In this document: one piece after another, positions 46,349-55,932 of the stretch
Layout of the letters: each line of letters opens with the position of its first letter
Numbering within the stretch: the first letter of the stretch is position 1
Assembly: GCA_003281485.1 (NCBI GenBank)
Contig: QCBW01000003.1
Span: forward strand, 58,404-122,403
Direction of reading: 5' to 3'
DNA from: Prochlorococcus sp. AG-347-J20
Lineage (GTDB): Bacteria; Cyanobacteriota; Cyanobacteriia; PCC-6307; Cyanobiaceae
Length of the DNA: 64,000 nt
Position numbers and translations under genes: made by a program
The notes under the pieces: model-generated
What the model saw: the letters and a program-made list of their open reading frames with translations, nothing else
Database searches by the model: none
What the model was told of the DNA's origin: nothing

Positions 46349-47251
46349 ATGAAAGAGGCCAAAATATTTGATGTTTTCTTATTTTTTAACGAACTTGACT
46401 TGCTTGAGTTAAGACTAGAAACTCTCTATGAAGTTGTTGACTATTTTGTCATAACAGAATTATTTGAGACATTCTCAGGAAACAGTAAATCTTCATTGTT
46501 TGAGAAAGAAAAGAAAAGATATGAAAAATATTCAGACAAAATTATTTATAATTTCGTCTCAAAGGATAAAATTGAAGATTTAAAAAAAGATAAATTTCTT
46601 GATTACCTTTCTGACTTTAACGGTGTTGTAAGTTATCAGAATAATGGTAAATCATATAAACACTTACATAAAACTTTAAAAAGAGAAGTACAGCATAGAG
46701 ATTCTGCAATTTTAGGTTTTATAGATATAGCCGAGCCAAATGACTTCATTTTACTTAGTGACCTAGATGAAATTCCCAACCCACTAGCAATTCAACAAGC
46801 AATCTTAAGAGAAGAGGAAGAAATTTCTTACTTTAAAATGGAATGGTACTTGTATTGGATGAACAATAAAATATCAAGTCCTTGGTTTGGTACAGTACTA
46901 TTAAAATTTAAAAATCTAAAAAATAGATCTCTTAATACTATAAGATATGCTTCTTCAGATGAAAAAAATGTTCCAGGAAATATTATTAAAAATGGAGGTT
47001 GGCATTTTAGTTATCTAGGGGGCTTTCAAGCTATTAGAGAAAAGCTTAATGCACATCCATATCAGGGGCGTAGAGCACAAATAGCTAAGTTCCTAGATTT
47101 AATTAGATTTAGAAAATTTGAAAAAGTAATAGAGAAAAATAAAGATATTTTTTTTCTTAATAGAGAATTCGAAAAAGTAGATATAAAAAAAAGCTTCCCA
47201 AATTTTCTTCTTAAAAAGAAAAAAATTATTGAGAAATACATTTACAAGTAA
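46349..47251 (+). CDS. GT17-family glycosyltransferase
   Basis: A 300-residue protein resembling GT17 (beta-1,4-N-acetylglucosaminyltransferase III-like): IFDVFLFFNELDLLELRLETLYEVVDYFVITE at the start, ILLSDLDEIPNP as the metal-binding DxD-type motif, WYLYWMNNKI and GGWHFSYLGG. Its actual sugar is unknown. It stands alone on its strand between galE and the rfb genes. Confidence 0.85.
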   Translation: MKEAKIFDVFLFFNELDLLELRLETLYEVVDYFVITELFETFSGNSKSSLFEKEKKRYEKYSDKIIYNFVSKDKIEDLKKDKFLDYLSDFNGVVSYQNNGKSYKHLHKTLKREVQHRDSAILGFIDIAEPNDFILLSDLDEIPNPLAIQQAILREEEEISYFKMEWYLYWMNNKISSPWFGTVLLKFKNLKNRSLNTIRYASSDEKNVPGNIIKNGGWHFSYLGGFQAIREKLNAHPYQGRRAQIAKFLDLIRFRKFEKVIEKNKDIFFLNREFEKVDIKKSFPNFLLKKKKIIEKYIYK

Positions 47252-47360
47252 TTTTAAATTCTAATAAAAGATAGATAAATTATATTAAAATTTTCAAAAA
47301 AAATTAACCAATAAATCATCATAATTTTATAGTTAAGATCATTAATATAACGCAATATTG

Positions 47361-48263
47361 ATGAGCATCAATAGAAAGGGCATAATTCTTGCGGGTGGTA
47401 GTGCTACAAGACTTTTTCCAATAACTTTTTCAATAAGCAAGCAACTTATGCCAGTTTATGATAAACCCATGATTTATTATCCATTGAGTACTTTAATGAT
47501 TGCAGGGATAAGAGAATTCTTAATTATTGTAAACGAATCTAATCTCGAGTCATTTAAAAATCTTCTTGGTGATGGAAGTTCCTTAGGTATCTCGATAAAA
47601 TATGCTGTTCAACCCAAACCTGAAGGGCTTGCACAAGCATTCTTAATAGGTGAAGATTTTTTAAATAATTCTCCATCAGCTTTGATTCTAGGTGACAACT
47701 TATATCATGGTAATGATTTAGGACCTCAATTAAAAAAAGCCAATAAGGATATAAATAATTCAACAATTTTTGTATATCCTGTAAGTGATCCTGAGAGATA
47801 CGGCGTAGCAGAATTTAAAAATAATAAAGTAATAAATTTATTTGAAAAACCTAAAAAACCTAAAAGTCGTTATGCCGTTACGGGATTATATTTTTATGAT
47901 AATACAGCAGTCGAGAAAGCAAAAACCATTAAACCTTCTCAAAGAGGGGAATTGGAAATAACATCATTAAATAACTTATATTTAAAGGAAAATAACCTTA
48001 ATGTAGAAATAATGGGGAGGGGTATTGCTTGGCTTGATACAGGAACCTTTGACTCTTTACATCAAGCAGGAAGCTATATAAGAGTTCTTGAAAGAAGACA
48101 AGGATTAAAAGTGGGTTGCCCAGAAGAAGTAGCTTGGAGAAAAGGTTGGATAAAAGATAAAGAACTTGAAAAACTTGCCAAAACAATGATAAAAAGTGGA
48201 TACGGAAAATATTTATTAGAGATTCTTAATGATCCTTTGAAAGATAATTCTAAAAATTTTTAA
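47361..48263 (+). CDS. rfbA: Glucose-1-phosphate thymidylyltransferase
   Basis: A 300-residue enzyme making dTDP-glucose. GIILAGGSATRLFPITFSISKQLMPVYDKPMIYYPLSTLM contains the nucleotide loop; LGDNLYHGNDL, YGVAEF, FEKPKKPKS and GRGIAWLDTGTFDSL follow. I choose ATG at 47361, one codon inside the longest frame. It heads the rfbA-rfbC-rfbD operon. Confidence 0.96.
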   Translation: MSINRKGIILAGGSATRLFPITFSISKQLMPVYDKPMIYYPLSTLMIAGIREFLIIVNESNLESFKNLLGDGSSLGISIKYAVQPKPEGLAQAFLIGEDFLNNSPSALILGDNLYHGNDLGPQLKKANKDINNSTIFVYPVSDPERYGVAEFKNNKVINLFEKPKKPKSRYAVTGLYFYDNTAVEKAKTIKPSQRGELEITSLNNLYLKENNLNVEIMGRGIAWLDTGTFDSLHQAGSYIRVLERRQGLKVGCPEEVAWRKGWIKDKELEKLAKTMIKSGYGKYLLEILNDPLKDNSKNF

Positions 48264-48266
48264 AAA

Positions 48267-48854
48267 ATGAATTCACAATTTATAAAATCAAATAAAGGTA
48301 ATTACATTCCTGATTTATATTTGACTACCCCAGATATCTTTAAAGATGAGAGAGGATATTTTTATGAAAGTTGGAATAGAAAAAAGTTTCAAGAAATGAT
48401 TGGCAAGCACGCAGATTTTGTGCAAGATAATAAATCATTTTCTAAAAAAGGAGTTTTAAGGGGATTACATTATCAATTAAATCCTCTTCCACAAGGAAAA
48501 CTGGTTAGTTGTCTTAAAGGTCAAATTTATGACGTCGCCGTAGATTTGAGAAAGGATTCTAAGACTTTTTCTGAATGGGTAGGAGTTTATTTAGATGAAA
48601 ATAATAAAAAACAATTTTGGGTTCCTGAGGGTTTTGCCCATGGTTTTTTAACTATTAGTGAAAGCGCTGAAGTATCATACAAAACTACAAATTTTTGGAA
48701 TAAAAATCTAGAGAGATGTTTAAAATGGGATGATAAAAAATTAGCTATAAATTGGCCCTTAAACATTCTTAATTTATCAAGGCCTTTTCTATCAAATAAA
48801 GATAATAATGCAATAAGTTTTGAAAAAGCTTTAAATAATTGCGAGGTGCTTTGA
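48267..48854 (+). CDS. rfbC: dTDP-4-dehydrorhamnose 3,5-epimerase
   Basis: A 195-residue cupin epimerase. DERGYFYESWNRKKF, FVQDNKSFSKKGVLRGLHYQ with the catalytic His, VAVDLRKDSKTFSEW and FWVPEGFAHGFLTISE are typical. It begins three bases after rfbA and overlaps rfbD by one base. Confidence 0.95.
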   Translation: MNSQFIKSNKGNYIPDLYLTTPDIFKDERGYFYESWNRKKFQEMIGKHADFVQDNKSFSKKGVLRGLHYQLNPLPQGKLVSCLKGQIYDVAVDLRKDSKTFSEWVGVYLDENNKKQFWVPEGFAHGFLTISESAEVSYKTTNFWNKNLERCLKWDDKKLAINWPLNILNLSRPFLSNKDNNAISFEKALNNCEVL

Positions 48855-49753
48855 TGAATATATTACTTACTGGATTTTCAGGGCAACTTGGAAAAGCAAT
48901 AATCTCTTCAAAGCCAAAAGATATAAAAATTATCTGTAAAGATAAATTAGAGTTAGATCTTCTATCTAGGGAATCTTGTTTTAAAGTTATTAGGGATAAT
49001 AGGCCTGATTGGATAATAAATTGTGCCGCTTATACGAATGTCGATAAAGCCGAGGAAGAAAAAGAATTGGCATATAAAGTAAATTCATTAGCCCCAAAAT
49101 TCTTGTCTGAAGCTATAAAAAATTATGGTGGAGACTTGTTGCATATAAGTACAGATTATGTTTTTGATGGGAAAAAAAATACTCCCTATAATCCAAGTGA
49201 AAATAAATCTCCAATTTGTAGCTACGGATTTACAAAAGCTAAAGGAGAAGATTTTATTTATGAAACATTATCTGGATTAGATAAAGGGAATATTATTAGG
49301 ACAAGTTGGCTTATGAGTTCATATGGAAATAATTTTGCATTAAAAATGATCCAAAAATTAAAATCACATAATAAATTAAAAATAATATATGACCAATTAG
49401 GATCTCCTACGACAGCAAATACATTAGCGTATGCATGTTGGAAGACAATAATATTAAAAAATAAAGGAGAAAAACTTCCGCCCATAATGCACTTTACTAA
49501 TTCTGGAGCGGCAAGTTGGTATGATATTGCAATATCTATTGATGAGATTGGAAAAGAATTAAACTTGTTAGATGAAACAAATATCATTATTCCAATTGAA
49601 ACAAAAGAATATAAATCAGCCGCCAAAAGGCCAAATTATTCAGTTTTAAATTCTTTCGAATCCTTTGACAAACTATCAATTAAACCAATTTATTGGAGAG
49701 AAGCATTAAAAAAAGTACTCCTTGAATTAAAAAACTTAACTATTAAAAATTAG
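48854..49753 (+). CDS. rfbD: dTDP-4-dehydrorhamnose reductase
   Basis: A 299-residue SDR-like reductase that finishes dTDP-L-rhamnose. ILLTGFSGQLGKAI, NCAAYTNVDKAEEE, ISTDYVFDGKKNTPYNPSENKSPICSYGFTKAKGE carry the cofactor site and catalytic Tyr/Lys. ATG at 48854 is used because it gives MNILLTGFSG and a one-base overlap with rfbC. Its 3' end overlaps the convergent GT2 gene by 18 bp. Confidence 0.95.
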   Translation: MNILLTGFSGQLGKAIISSKPKDIKIICKDKLELDLLSRESCFKVIRDNRPDWIINCAAYTNVDKAEEEKELAYKVNSLAPKFLSEAIKNYGGDLLHISTDYVFDGKKNTPYNPSENKSPICSYGFTKAKGEDFIYETLSGLDKGNIIRTSWLMSSYGNNFALKMIQKLKSHNKLKIIYDQLGSPTTANTLAYACWKTIILKNKGEKLPPIMHFTNSGAASWYDIAISIDEIGKELNLLDETNIIIPIETKEYKSAAKRPNYSVLNSFESFDKLSIKPIYWREALKKVLLELKNLTIKN

Positions 49754-50530
49754 TTGCTTTAACTTTGTTTTAAGTAAAATAAGAGCCAAGAAAAAATATT
49801 GTATTGCATTAATAAAGTGACCTGGATAAAAACCTTTAGATTTAAGGTATCTTTTTTCTATTTTTATTTGCTTTTTTATTTTATTTTTTAAAGTACTTGT
49901 AATACTTGTTTTTACTTGATAAGAAATAATTCTTGTATGTTTAAAATATTTTACTTTTAATTTTGATGTTTTTATAAATAGAAATAGTTTCATATACCAT
50001 TCTGCATCCACAAACCATTTAAGATTTTTATCAAATACAAATTCTCTTAATTTACTATTAACTACTACTGCTGCTGTAGGAGCAAGTATCATATTGAAGG
50101 AAGAATTTGGTATTGACAAACAAATCTTAGAAAATACTCTTTGTTGCCAAGATTCCATATGATGAATTTTATTATTAATTAATCTCGAAGAACAAGGAAA
50201 AATTATTAGGCCAATATTTTTACAATCTAATTCATCCAAGAAAAAAAGATTATCTGGAAAATCATCATGATGATTGACCACAAAAAAAGGTGTGTCTATT
50301 TTTGTTAAAAGGTAATTCCAATTCTTTATAGGATTTTCTCTAGGTCCTTCAAAATACTCTAAATTAAAATTTGAACATGTTGATTTAATTAATTTTCTCT
50401 CAGAAATATTATTACTATCATCAGAGACAATTATTTTAACTCTTGAATCACTAATATAAGATTTAATAACTTTTTCCAATAAATTATTATTATTAAATGC
50501 CGGTATTAATACAGTGAGGACCTTTTGCAT
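49736..50530 (-). CDS. GT2-family glycosyltransferase
   Basis: A 264-residue GT-A enzyme: VLTVLIPAFNNNNLLEKVIKSYISD, VKIIVSDDSNNISE, and VNHHDDFPDNLFFLDEL, where the DD pair takes the DxD place, with WFVDAEWYMKLF following. The C-terminus is basic and hydrophobic and may touch the membrane. It belongs to the inserted block between rfbD and rfbB; the acceptor is unknown. Confidence 0.8.
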   Translation of the reverse strand: MQKVLTVLIPAFNNNNLLEKVIKSYISDSRVKIIVSDDSNNISERKLIKSTCSNFNLEYFEGPRENPIKNWNYLLTKIDTPFFVVNHHDDFPDNLFFLDELDCKNIGLIIFPCSSRLINNKIHHMESWQQRVFSKICLSIPNSSFNMILAPTAAVVVNSKLREFVFDKNLKWFVDAEWYMKLFLFIKTSKLKVKYFKHTRIISYQVKTSITSTLKNKIKKQIKIEKRYLKSKGFYPGHFINAIQYFFLALILLKTKLKQLIFNS

Positions 50531-50561
50531 ACAAGTTATGTATCTTATCTATAAGATTAAA

Positions 50562-51479
50562 TTAAATTATTTTATATTTCCAATCTTTAAATATATATTC
50601 CTTACTTATCTCAATATTATTAAACCAAAATTTGGGGACGATTATAAATTTACCTCTTTTTTTTGAGAGAAAGGCTGACCACCATGAAAATGTACTATTT
50701 GATAATACAAAATACTTTCCTTGGGACATAAAAAATAAATCACGTTCTGGAGAACTTTGATCCGAAGAAATTACTATAGAATTAGGAATGGTTTTTCTTA
50801 AATTATCATCAAGCCATTTATAATCATCTGAAAATAATAAAACAGGCAAGTTTCCATATTTTTTTCTTATAAAATTAACTCCATCTAAAAAATAGTTATT
50901 ATTAAGATTTCCGTGAAACCTTGATGTACTTTTAGAATTAACATAATCTCCTCTTCTAACATGCAATACTATATAGTCTTGAGCGATATTAAAACTTGAT
51001 AACTTCTTTATTTTATTCTTAAATTCCAAATTAATTTCCTTTTTAGGAAAATTAAGATAATTTATTAACGTATGCCATGTTCCAAAATAAATATCGAAAT
51101 CGTAAATTGAGTTATTCTTATTCAAACTCACATCATTATCAAAATATAAATTAGGAATAAATTTAAGTTTTGAGTTTTTATTTATAAACCTAAATATTTT
51201 TAAAACTAATGGAGAAAGAAATAAATTTAAAAAAAAATTTATTTTATTGCAATTTAATTTTTTCAAGTCAATTTTAAAGATATTCTCAATATAAACCTTA
51301 TGATCTGTTTTATATAAATTCCTGAAATCATAAAAAACAACTTTTCTATTATGAAAATGTTTTAATTCCTGACCCAAAAAATATTGAAATAATTGATTAC
51401 CTATACCACCACTTAAAATAATAATAGATGTTTTAGAAGGTAACTTAAAAAAATATTTATTTAAGATAAAGAGAATCAT
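50562..51479 (-). CDS. GT11 alpha-1,2-fucosyltransferase-like protein
   Basis: A 305-residue GT-B enzyme with the GT11 motifs: IILSGGIGNQLFQYFLGQEL, VLHVRRGDYVN (the conserved HxRRGDY that binds GDP-fucose) and VLSNSTFSWWSAFLSKKRGK. It would attach L-fucose in alpha-1,2 linkage from the GDP-fucose made by gmd and fcl. It is transcribed with the neighbouring GT2 and EpsG-like genes. Confidence 0.92.
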   Translation of the reverse strand: MILFILNKYFFKLPSKTSIIILSGGIGNQLFQYFLGQELKHFHNRKVVFYDFRNLYKTDHKVYIENIFKIDLKKLNCNKINFFLNLFLSPLVLKIFRFINKNSKLKFIPNLYFDNDVSLNKNNSIYDFDIYFGTWHTLINYLNFPKKEINLEFKNKIKKLSSFNIAQDYIVLHVRRGDYVNSKSTSRFHGNLNNNYFLDGVNFIRKKYGNLPVLLFSDDYKWLDDNLRKTIPNSIVISSDQSSPERDLFFMSQGKYFVLSNSTFSWWSAFLSKKRGKFIIVPKFWFNNIEISKEYIFKDWKYKII

Positions 51480-51595
51480 TATAAAAAATATGATTGATAT
51501 ATTTTTAAACCTAATTGCATTATTAAATTGAATTTTAAATAAAAATCAATAATAAGAATATCATATAAAGTAATAAAATATTTTTTGAAAAATTA

Positions 51596-52651
51596 TCATA
51601 TGAAAAATAATCTAAAAATATCTATTACAATAAGGAAATTTAAAATTAAAGTTAGATATCTTTTTGGATAAATTATACTTCTATAAAAAGATAAGAAAAT
51701 AAATAAAATAGAAACTGTCCTATATATTAAATTATAGTCAGTACCATTTATATTGATGAATAGACTAAGAATAAAAACTGATGGTAAGAAAATTATTAGT
51801 CCATTCAAGCTTACATATCCCAATATATAATAGGGCTTATTAACAAAATTATTTTTTAATGCTAGAGATTTTAGAAGTAATTCCTCATAGTAAATCAAAG
51901 AAAACAATATAAAATAACTTAGACGATAAATTATTTTCCCTTTACTTAAAGTAGTTGTAAAGTACATTCTATATTCTTCAAGATTTAAATTCATAGAATG
52001 CAAAGCTTCTAATTGGCCATTTAAAGAAAACCTTAAAAAAGTAGAACAAGCAAAAACTGAACCTGATAAGAAAAATAAAGAGATAATCAATTTTTTATTT
52101 TTACCAAGGAAATCACCAAATCTATAAATTATTGAAGGTATCCAAATTAAAATGGTTCCGCTATGTATAAATATACTAAAAATAAAAAATCCTATATTTT
52201 TTAATGAAATATTTTTATTTTTACATAAATCAAGAATCACATAAAAATATCCAATCAAAGCTATTGATTCTCTTATTTGTACGTGTACTTTTAATATTAA
52301 AAAGGATACTAAAGGAAGACATGTAAAAAAAGTTATATTTTTAAATTTAAAATCTAATTTCTTAAAAATTAAAATATAAATTCCGACCTGAAATACTGCT
52401 AATATGATTCTAAAAAAATCATAATTTACATAATCATTTAATAAGCTAAATACATTAAAGATAAAAAATAACTGTCCAATATTCTTTAAATAATTATCAG
52501 CATTATAAAATAGCTTTTCATAGGAATAGTAATCAGGATTAAAGGATGATGAACAAAAAATAATAAAAAAGATTACAGTAGAAATTAAACTTAAACCTAA
52601 TAAATTATTAAATTTTCCAAATACATTATTTCTAATTAAATTTATTTTCAT
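51596..52651 (-). CDS. EpsG/Wzy-like polysaccharide polymerase
   Basis: A 351-residue protein with about nine or ten membrane helices and an EpsG-like centre, LKVHVQIRESIALIGYFYVI followed by IGFFIFSIFIHSGTILIWIP, where the Arg and His are typical. It is probably the polymerase or chain-length step for the repeat unit started by the WbaP-like gene upstream. Very AT-rich. Confidence 0.75.
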   Translation of the reverse strand: MKINLIRNNVFGKFNNLLGLSLISTVIFFIIFCSSSFNPDYYSYEKLFYNADNYLKNIGQLFFIFNVFSLLNDYVNYDFFRIILAVFQVGIYILIFKKLDFKFKNITFFTCLPLVSFLILKVHVQIRESIALIGYFYVILDLCKNKNISLKNIGFFIFSIFIHSGTILIWIPSIIYRFGDFLGKNKKLIISLFFLSGSVFACSTFLRFSLNGQLEALHSMNLNLEEYRMYFTTTLSKGKIIYRLSYFILFSLIYYEELLLKSLALKNNFVNKPYYILGYVSLNGLIIFLPSVFILSLFININGTDYNLIYRTVSILFIFLSFYRSIIYPKRYLTLILNFLIVIDIFRLFFI

Positions 52652-52692
52652 AATAATCGTTTGATTAAAGATTTTATTTTTGGATATCTTTA

Positions 52693-54048
52693 TTAATTAA
52701 TTGGTGATGAACCTCTACCTAAGAAAACGAGCCTTATTGTCTTAAACATAATAAAAATATCAAACCATACTGAAAAATTTTTTAAATAATAAATATCATA
52801 ACTAAATTTTTTCTTTGCATCTTCAATAGAAGAACCATAATTATAGTTTACTTGCGCCCATCCACTTAGTCCTGGTTTGACCAAATATCTCAGATTATAG
52901 TATTCAATCGATTTTTCCAATTTAATGTCAAACACTTTTCTTTCTGGTCTTGGACCTATTAAACTCATATCTCCTTTAATAACATTAAACAATTGTGGTA
53001 ATTCATCTAATCTCATTTTTCTTAGGAACTTTCCAACTTTTGTTATTCTAGGATCAGCTTTTGAAGACCATTGAGGTTTTCCATTTTCCGCATTAATTTT
53101 CATTGTTCTTAATTTATAAATTGTATAAATATTCTGATTCAACCCAACTCTCTCTTGCTTATATAAAAAACCTTTTTTATCTTCTAAAAAAATTAAAACT
53201 ATTGAAATAAAAATAATAGGTGATGTAATTATCAAAAGAAATAAACTTAAAAGAATATCCCCAATTCTTTTAGTTCTTGATTGTATAGATTTATTTGGAT
53301 AAACGAAATTTTCACTCAAAAGATATTCATTATTAATTATTTGAGATGGTAACCTTTGCAAATTAGTCTCACACCATTTTTCTAAACTAATAACTTTTAA
53401 ATCAAATTTACGATAATCATAAATATTTGTTTGAAAGGTATTATCTTTTATTGAAGAGCCATTAAAAATAATACCTTCAGTTGAACTTTGGCTCAGAGAA
53501 TTAAAATCGAAATTTATATCTTTATAAATTATTTTTATCTTTTTTCTACTCCATTTGATCTCATAATTTAAAAATTCAAAGATATCCTTGGAGCCTACAA
53601 AAATCCAAACCTCCTCATTTAATGTTTTTTTTATAAAAAAATTTATTAATGGCAATTGTACCAAATTAATAGAAACAGCAATTAAGAATGAATATATTAA
53701 AAATATTTGATCATAATGATTATAATTGTTTAGATTGATATTCCTTTGGATAATTAATACAAATAAAGTGGATAAAATTGAGACAATGAAAGTTCTAATA
53801 ATTAATTTTAAAAGTAAAATTAATTTTTTATTTTTATAAATATTCTCATAAAAGGAATATCTTCCGATTATGTAGCTAAAGAGAAACCAAAAAGGTAAAA
53901 ATACTATAGAAAAAATTAATTTACCTTGTATAAAAAATGGATTTTTCTCCGGCAGATTAAAATTTATTAAAAAAATTAAAAATATTTCAAAAGCACAAAT
54001 CAGTAATAGTTTTTTTCTAGTATTAAGCCATGGAAATCTGAATTTCAT
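52693..54048 (-). CDS. Undecaprenyl-phosphate sugar phosphotransferase (WbaP-like)
   Basis: A 451-residue initiating transferase. Four or five N-terminal helices and a CoA-binding-like region lead to the C-terminal bacterial sugar transferase domain: KRIGDILLSLFLLIITSPIIF (re-entrant helix), YKQERVGLNQNIYTIYKLRTMK, FLRKMRLDELPQLFNVIKGDMSLIGPRPE, and KPGLSGWAQVNYNYG. It puts the first sugar-phosphate on undecaprenyl phosphate at the inner face of the membrane. It is divergent from the ABC exporter. Confidence 0.94.
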   Translation of the reverse strand: MKFRFPWLNTRKKLLLICAFEIFLIFLINFNLPEKNPFFIQGKLIFSIVFLPFWFLFSYIIGRYSFYENIYKNKKLILLLKLIIRTFIVSILSTLFVLIIQRNINLNNYNHYDQIFLIYSFLIAVSINLVQLPLINFFIKKTLNEEVWIFVGSKDIFEFLNYEIKWSRKKIKIIYKDINFDFNSLSQSSTEGIIFNGSSIKDNTFQTNIYDYRKFDLKVISLEKWCETNLQRLPSQIINNEYLLSENFVYPNKSIQSRTKRIGDILLSLFLLIITSPIIFISIVLIFLEDKKGFLYKQERVGLNQNIYTIYKLRTMKINAENGKPQWSSKADPRITKVGKFLRKMRLDELPQLFNVIKGDMSLIGPRPERKVFDIKLEKSIEYYNLRYLVKPGLSGWAQVNYNYGSSIEDAKKKFSYDIYYLKNFSVWFDIFIMFKTIRLVFLGRGSSPIN

Positions 54049-54144
54049 GTATCTTTAGTTAATACAATCACTAAATTAATATATATTTTTGTGAAGTTCA
54101 ATATAAGTTATAATTAAATATATTTTAATTCTTAATATCTCTAA

Positions 54145-55932
54145 GTGGTTTACGAGTTTATAAAAAGAAATTTTAAAAGATATTTTTATTTAATAAATCA
54201 TGGTATTTCCTTATGTAAGCTTGGTAGCAAAGGAAATATTTATCAGCTAATAAAGTTATCTTTTTTATTATTTTTAACAAGTATATCTTCTACTCTCCCT
54301 TTGATACTTGTAATACCTTTCGTTAGAACAATTAGCAATCCTGAAGAATTATGGAAATCTGAAATAATTAAATCTTTTAGTTCTTATTTTGGTATTTATG
54401 ATGCCAATAATCTTTTCTTACCCTCTTTGATTATTTTCATTTTAGTAGTCTCATTAAACACTATTTTGTCAGTTTACACAATAAATATTAATAACAAGAT
54501 TAAAGCCTCCTTAGGGAATCAGCTAAGCATACTAGCCTACAAAAAAATCATATATAGTTCTTATGAATTCTATATGAGCACTTCTAGTAGCAAAATAATT
54601 GCAGATTTTCTTGAATCGATAAGGAGGTGTGTAGAAAGTATTAGTTTATTTTTGGATGGAGTAACTGGTCTTTTTACATTTTCTTCCATTTTAATTACTC
54701 TTTTCTTTATAAATAAAGAAATAACTTTAATCTTAATAGCTTTGGTAAGTTCTATTTATTCTGCAATAGCATTGATAAAAAATAAAATAATAAAAATGGA
54801 GGGGACGATACTTTCAAGAACTAGGAGGGAACAGACTGAAATAATACAGGAAACATTAGGTTCAAAGAAAGATATTTTACTAATGAATAATCAAAGTATA
54901 TTTCTTAAGAAATTTTCAGATATAACTACTCAAGCTGAATTTTCTGAAAAAAAAATAGATACTGCTTTACAAAGCCCTAAATTCATTGTGGAGGGATCCT
55001 TTATAATAATTCTAGGAATAATAGCTTATTTTTTAAAGGTAAATTTTAACATTGATCCACTTCCTCAGTTAAGTAGTATTGCACTTGGATTACAAAAACT
55101 TCTTCCAGCTTCATTTCTAATTTACTCCTCATATGTTGGATTAAAATACAGATTTAAAATTAGTGATAATATAATAAAGTTGATTCAAAATACACCACAA
55201 GACATAAGGAATTTTAAAAATTCAAATTTTGAGGTACTTGATTTTAAACAAATAGTTTTAAGGAATATTAGTTATTTTTATCCTGGATCAAATAATAAAG
55301 TTTTAAAAAATGCAAGTCTAAAAATATCAAAGGGGGATACCATAGGGATAATTGGGGAAACTGGCTCCGGAAAATCAACTCTAATTGATTTAATTATGGG
55401 ATTTATAAAGCCACAAGATGGAGAAGTTCTTGTTAATGAAAAAGATATTTCCAAGTCTATTAACGAAGATACACTTATAAAATGGAGAAAAAGTATATCT
55501 CATGTACCTCAAGAACCATTTTTAATTAATGCAACGATTATTGAAAACATTGCTTATGGAGAAAAAATTGAAGAAATAGATTTTGAGAAAGCTATAGATT
55601 GTTGTAAGGCTGCATCTATTAATAAATTCATAAATACCACTGAAAAAAAAATGTATACATTAGTCGGAGAAAGAGGAATAAATCTAAGTGGAGGCCAAGT
55701 GCAAAGAATTGCAATAGCAAGAGCTCTTTATAAAAATACTCAGATTTTAATTTTAGATGAGGCTACTAGTGCACTTGATATAAAAACTGAAAACGAGATA
55801 GTTCAAAACTTAAAAAATTATCATAGAAAAATTACTATTATTTCTATTTCTCATAGGCTATCTACAATTTCAAGTTATGACAGATTAATTAAAATTTCAG
55901 AAGGCACTATTAATAAAATAGAAAAAAATTAA
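54145..55932 (+). CDS. ABC exporter, MsbA/PglK-like
   Basis: A 595-residue fused permease-ATPase. Six helices cover about residues 25-330. The nucleotide-binding domain has Walker A GETGSGKST, Q-loop HVPQEPFLI, signature LSGGQVQRIAIARAL and Walker B ILILDEATSALD, with the switch His in SISHRLSTI. Placed between a sugar phosphotransferase and glycosyltransferases, it most likely flips a lipid-linked oligosaccharide, as PglK does. Lipid A export by an MsbA is the alternative. The start is GTG at 54145. Confidence 0.9.
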   Translation: MVYEFIKRNFKRYFYLINHGISLCKLGSKGNIYQLIKLSFLLFLTSISSTLPLILVIPFVRTISNPEELWKSEIIKSFSSYFGIYDANNLFLPSLIIFILVVSLNTILSVYTININNKIKASLGNQLSILAYKKIIYSSYEFYMSTSSSKIIADFLESIRRCVESISLFLDGVTGLFTFSSILITLFFINKEITLILIALVSSIYSAIALIKNKIIKMEGTILSRTRREQTEIIQETLGSKKDILLMNNQSIFLKKFSDITTQAEFSEKKIDTALQSPKFIVEGSFIIILGIIAYFLKVNFNIDPLPQLSSIALGLQKLLPASFLIYSSYVGLKYRFKISDNIIKLIQNTPQDIRNFKNSNFEVLDFKQIVLRNISYFYPGSNNKVLKNASLKISKGDTIGIIGETGSGKSTLIDLIMGFIKPQDGEVLVNEKDISKSINEDTLIKWRKSISHVPQEPFLINATIIENIAYGEKIEEIDFEKAIDCCKAASINKFINTTEKKMYTLVGERGINLSGGQVQRIAIARALYKNTQILILDEATSALDIKTENEIVQNLKNYHRKITIISISHRLSTISSYDRLIKISEGTINKIEKN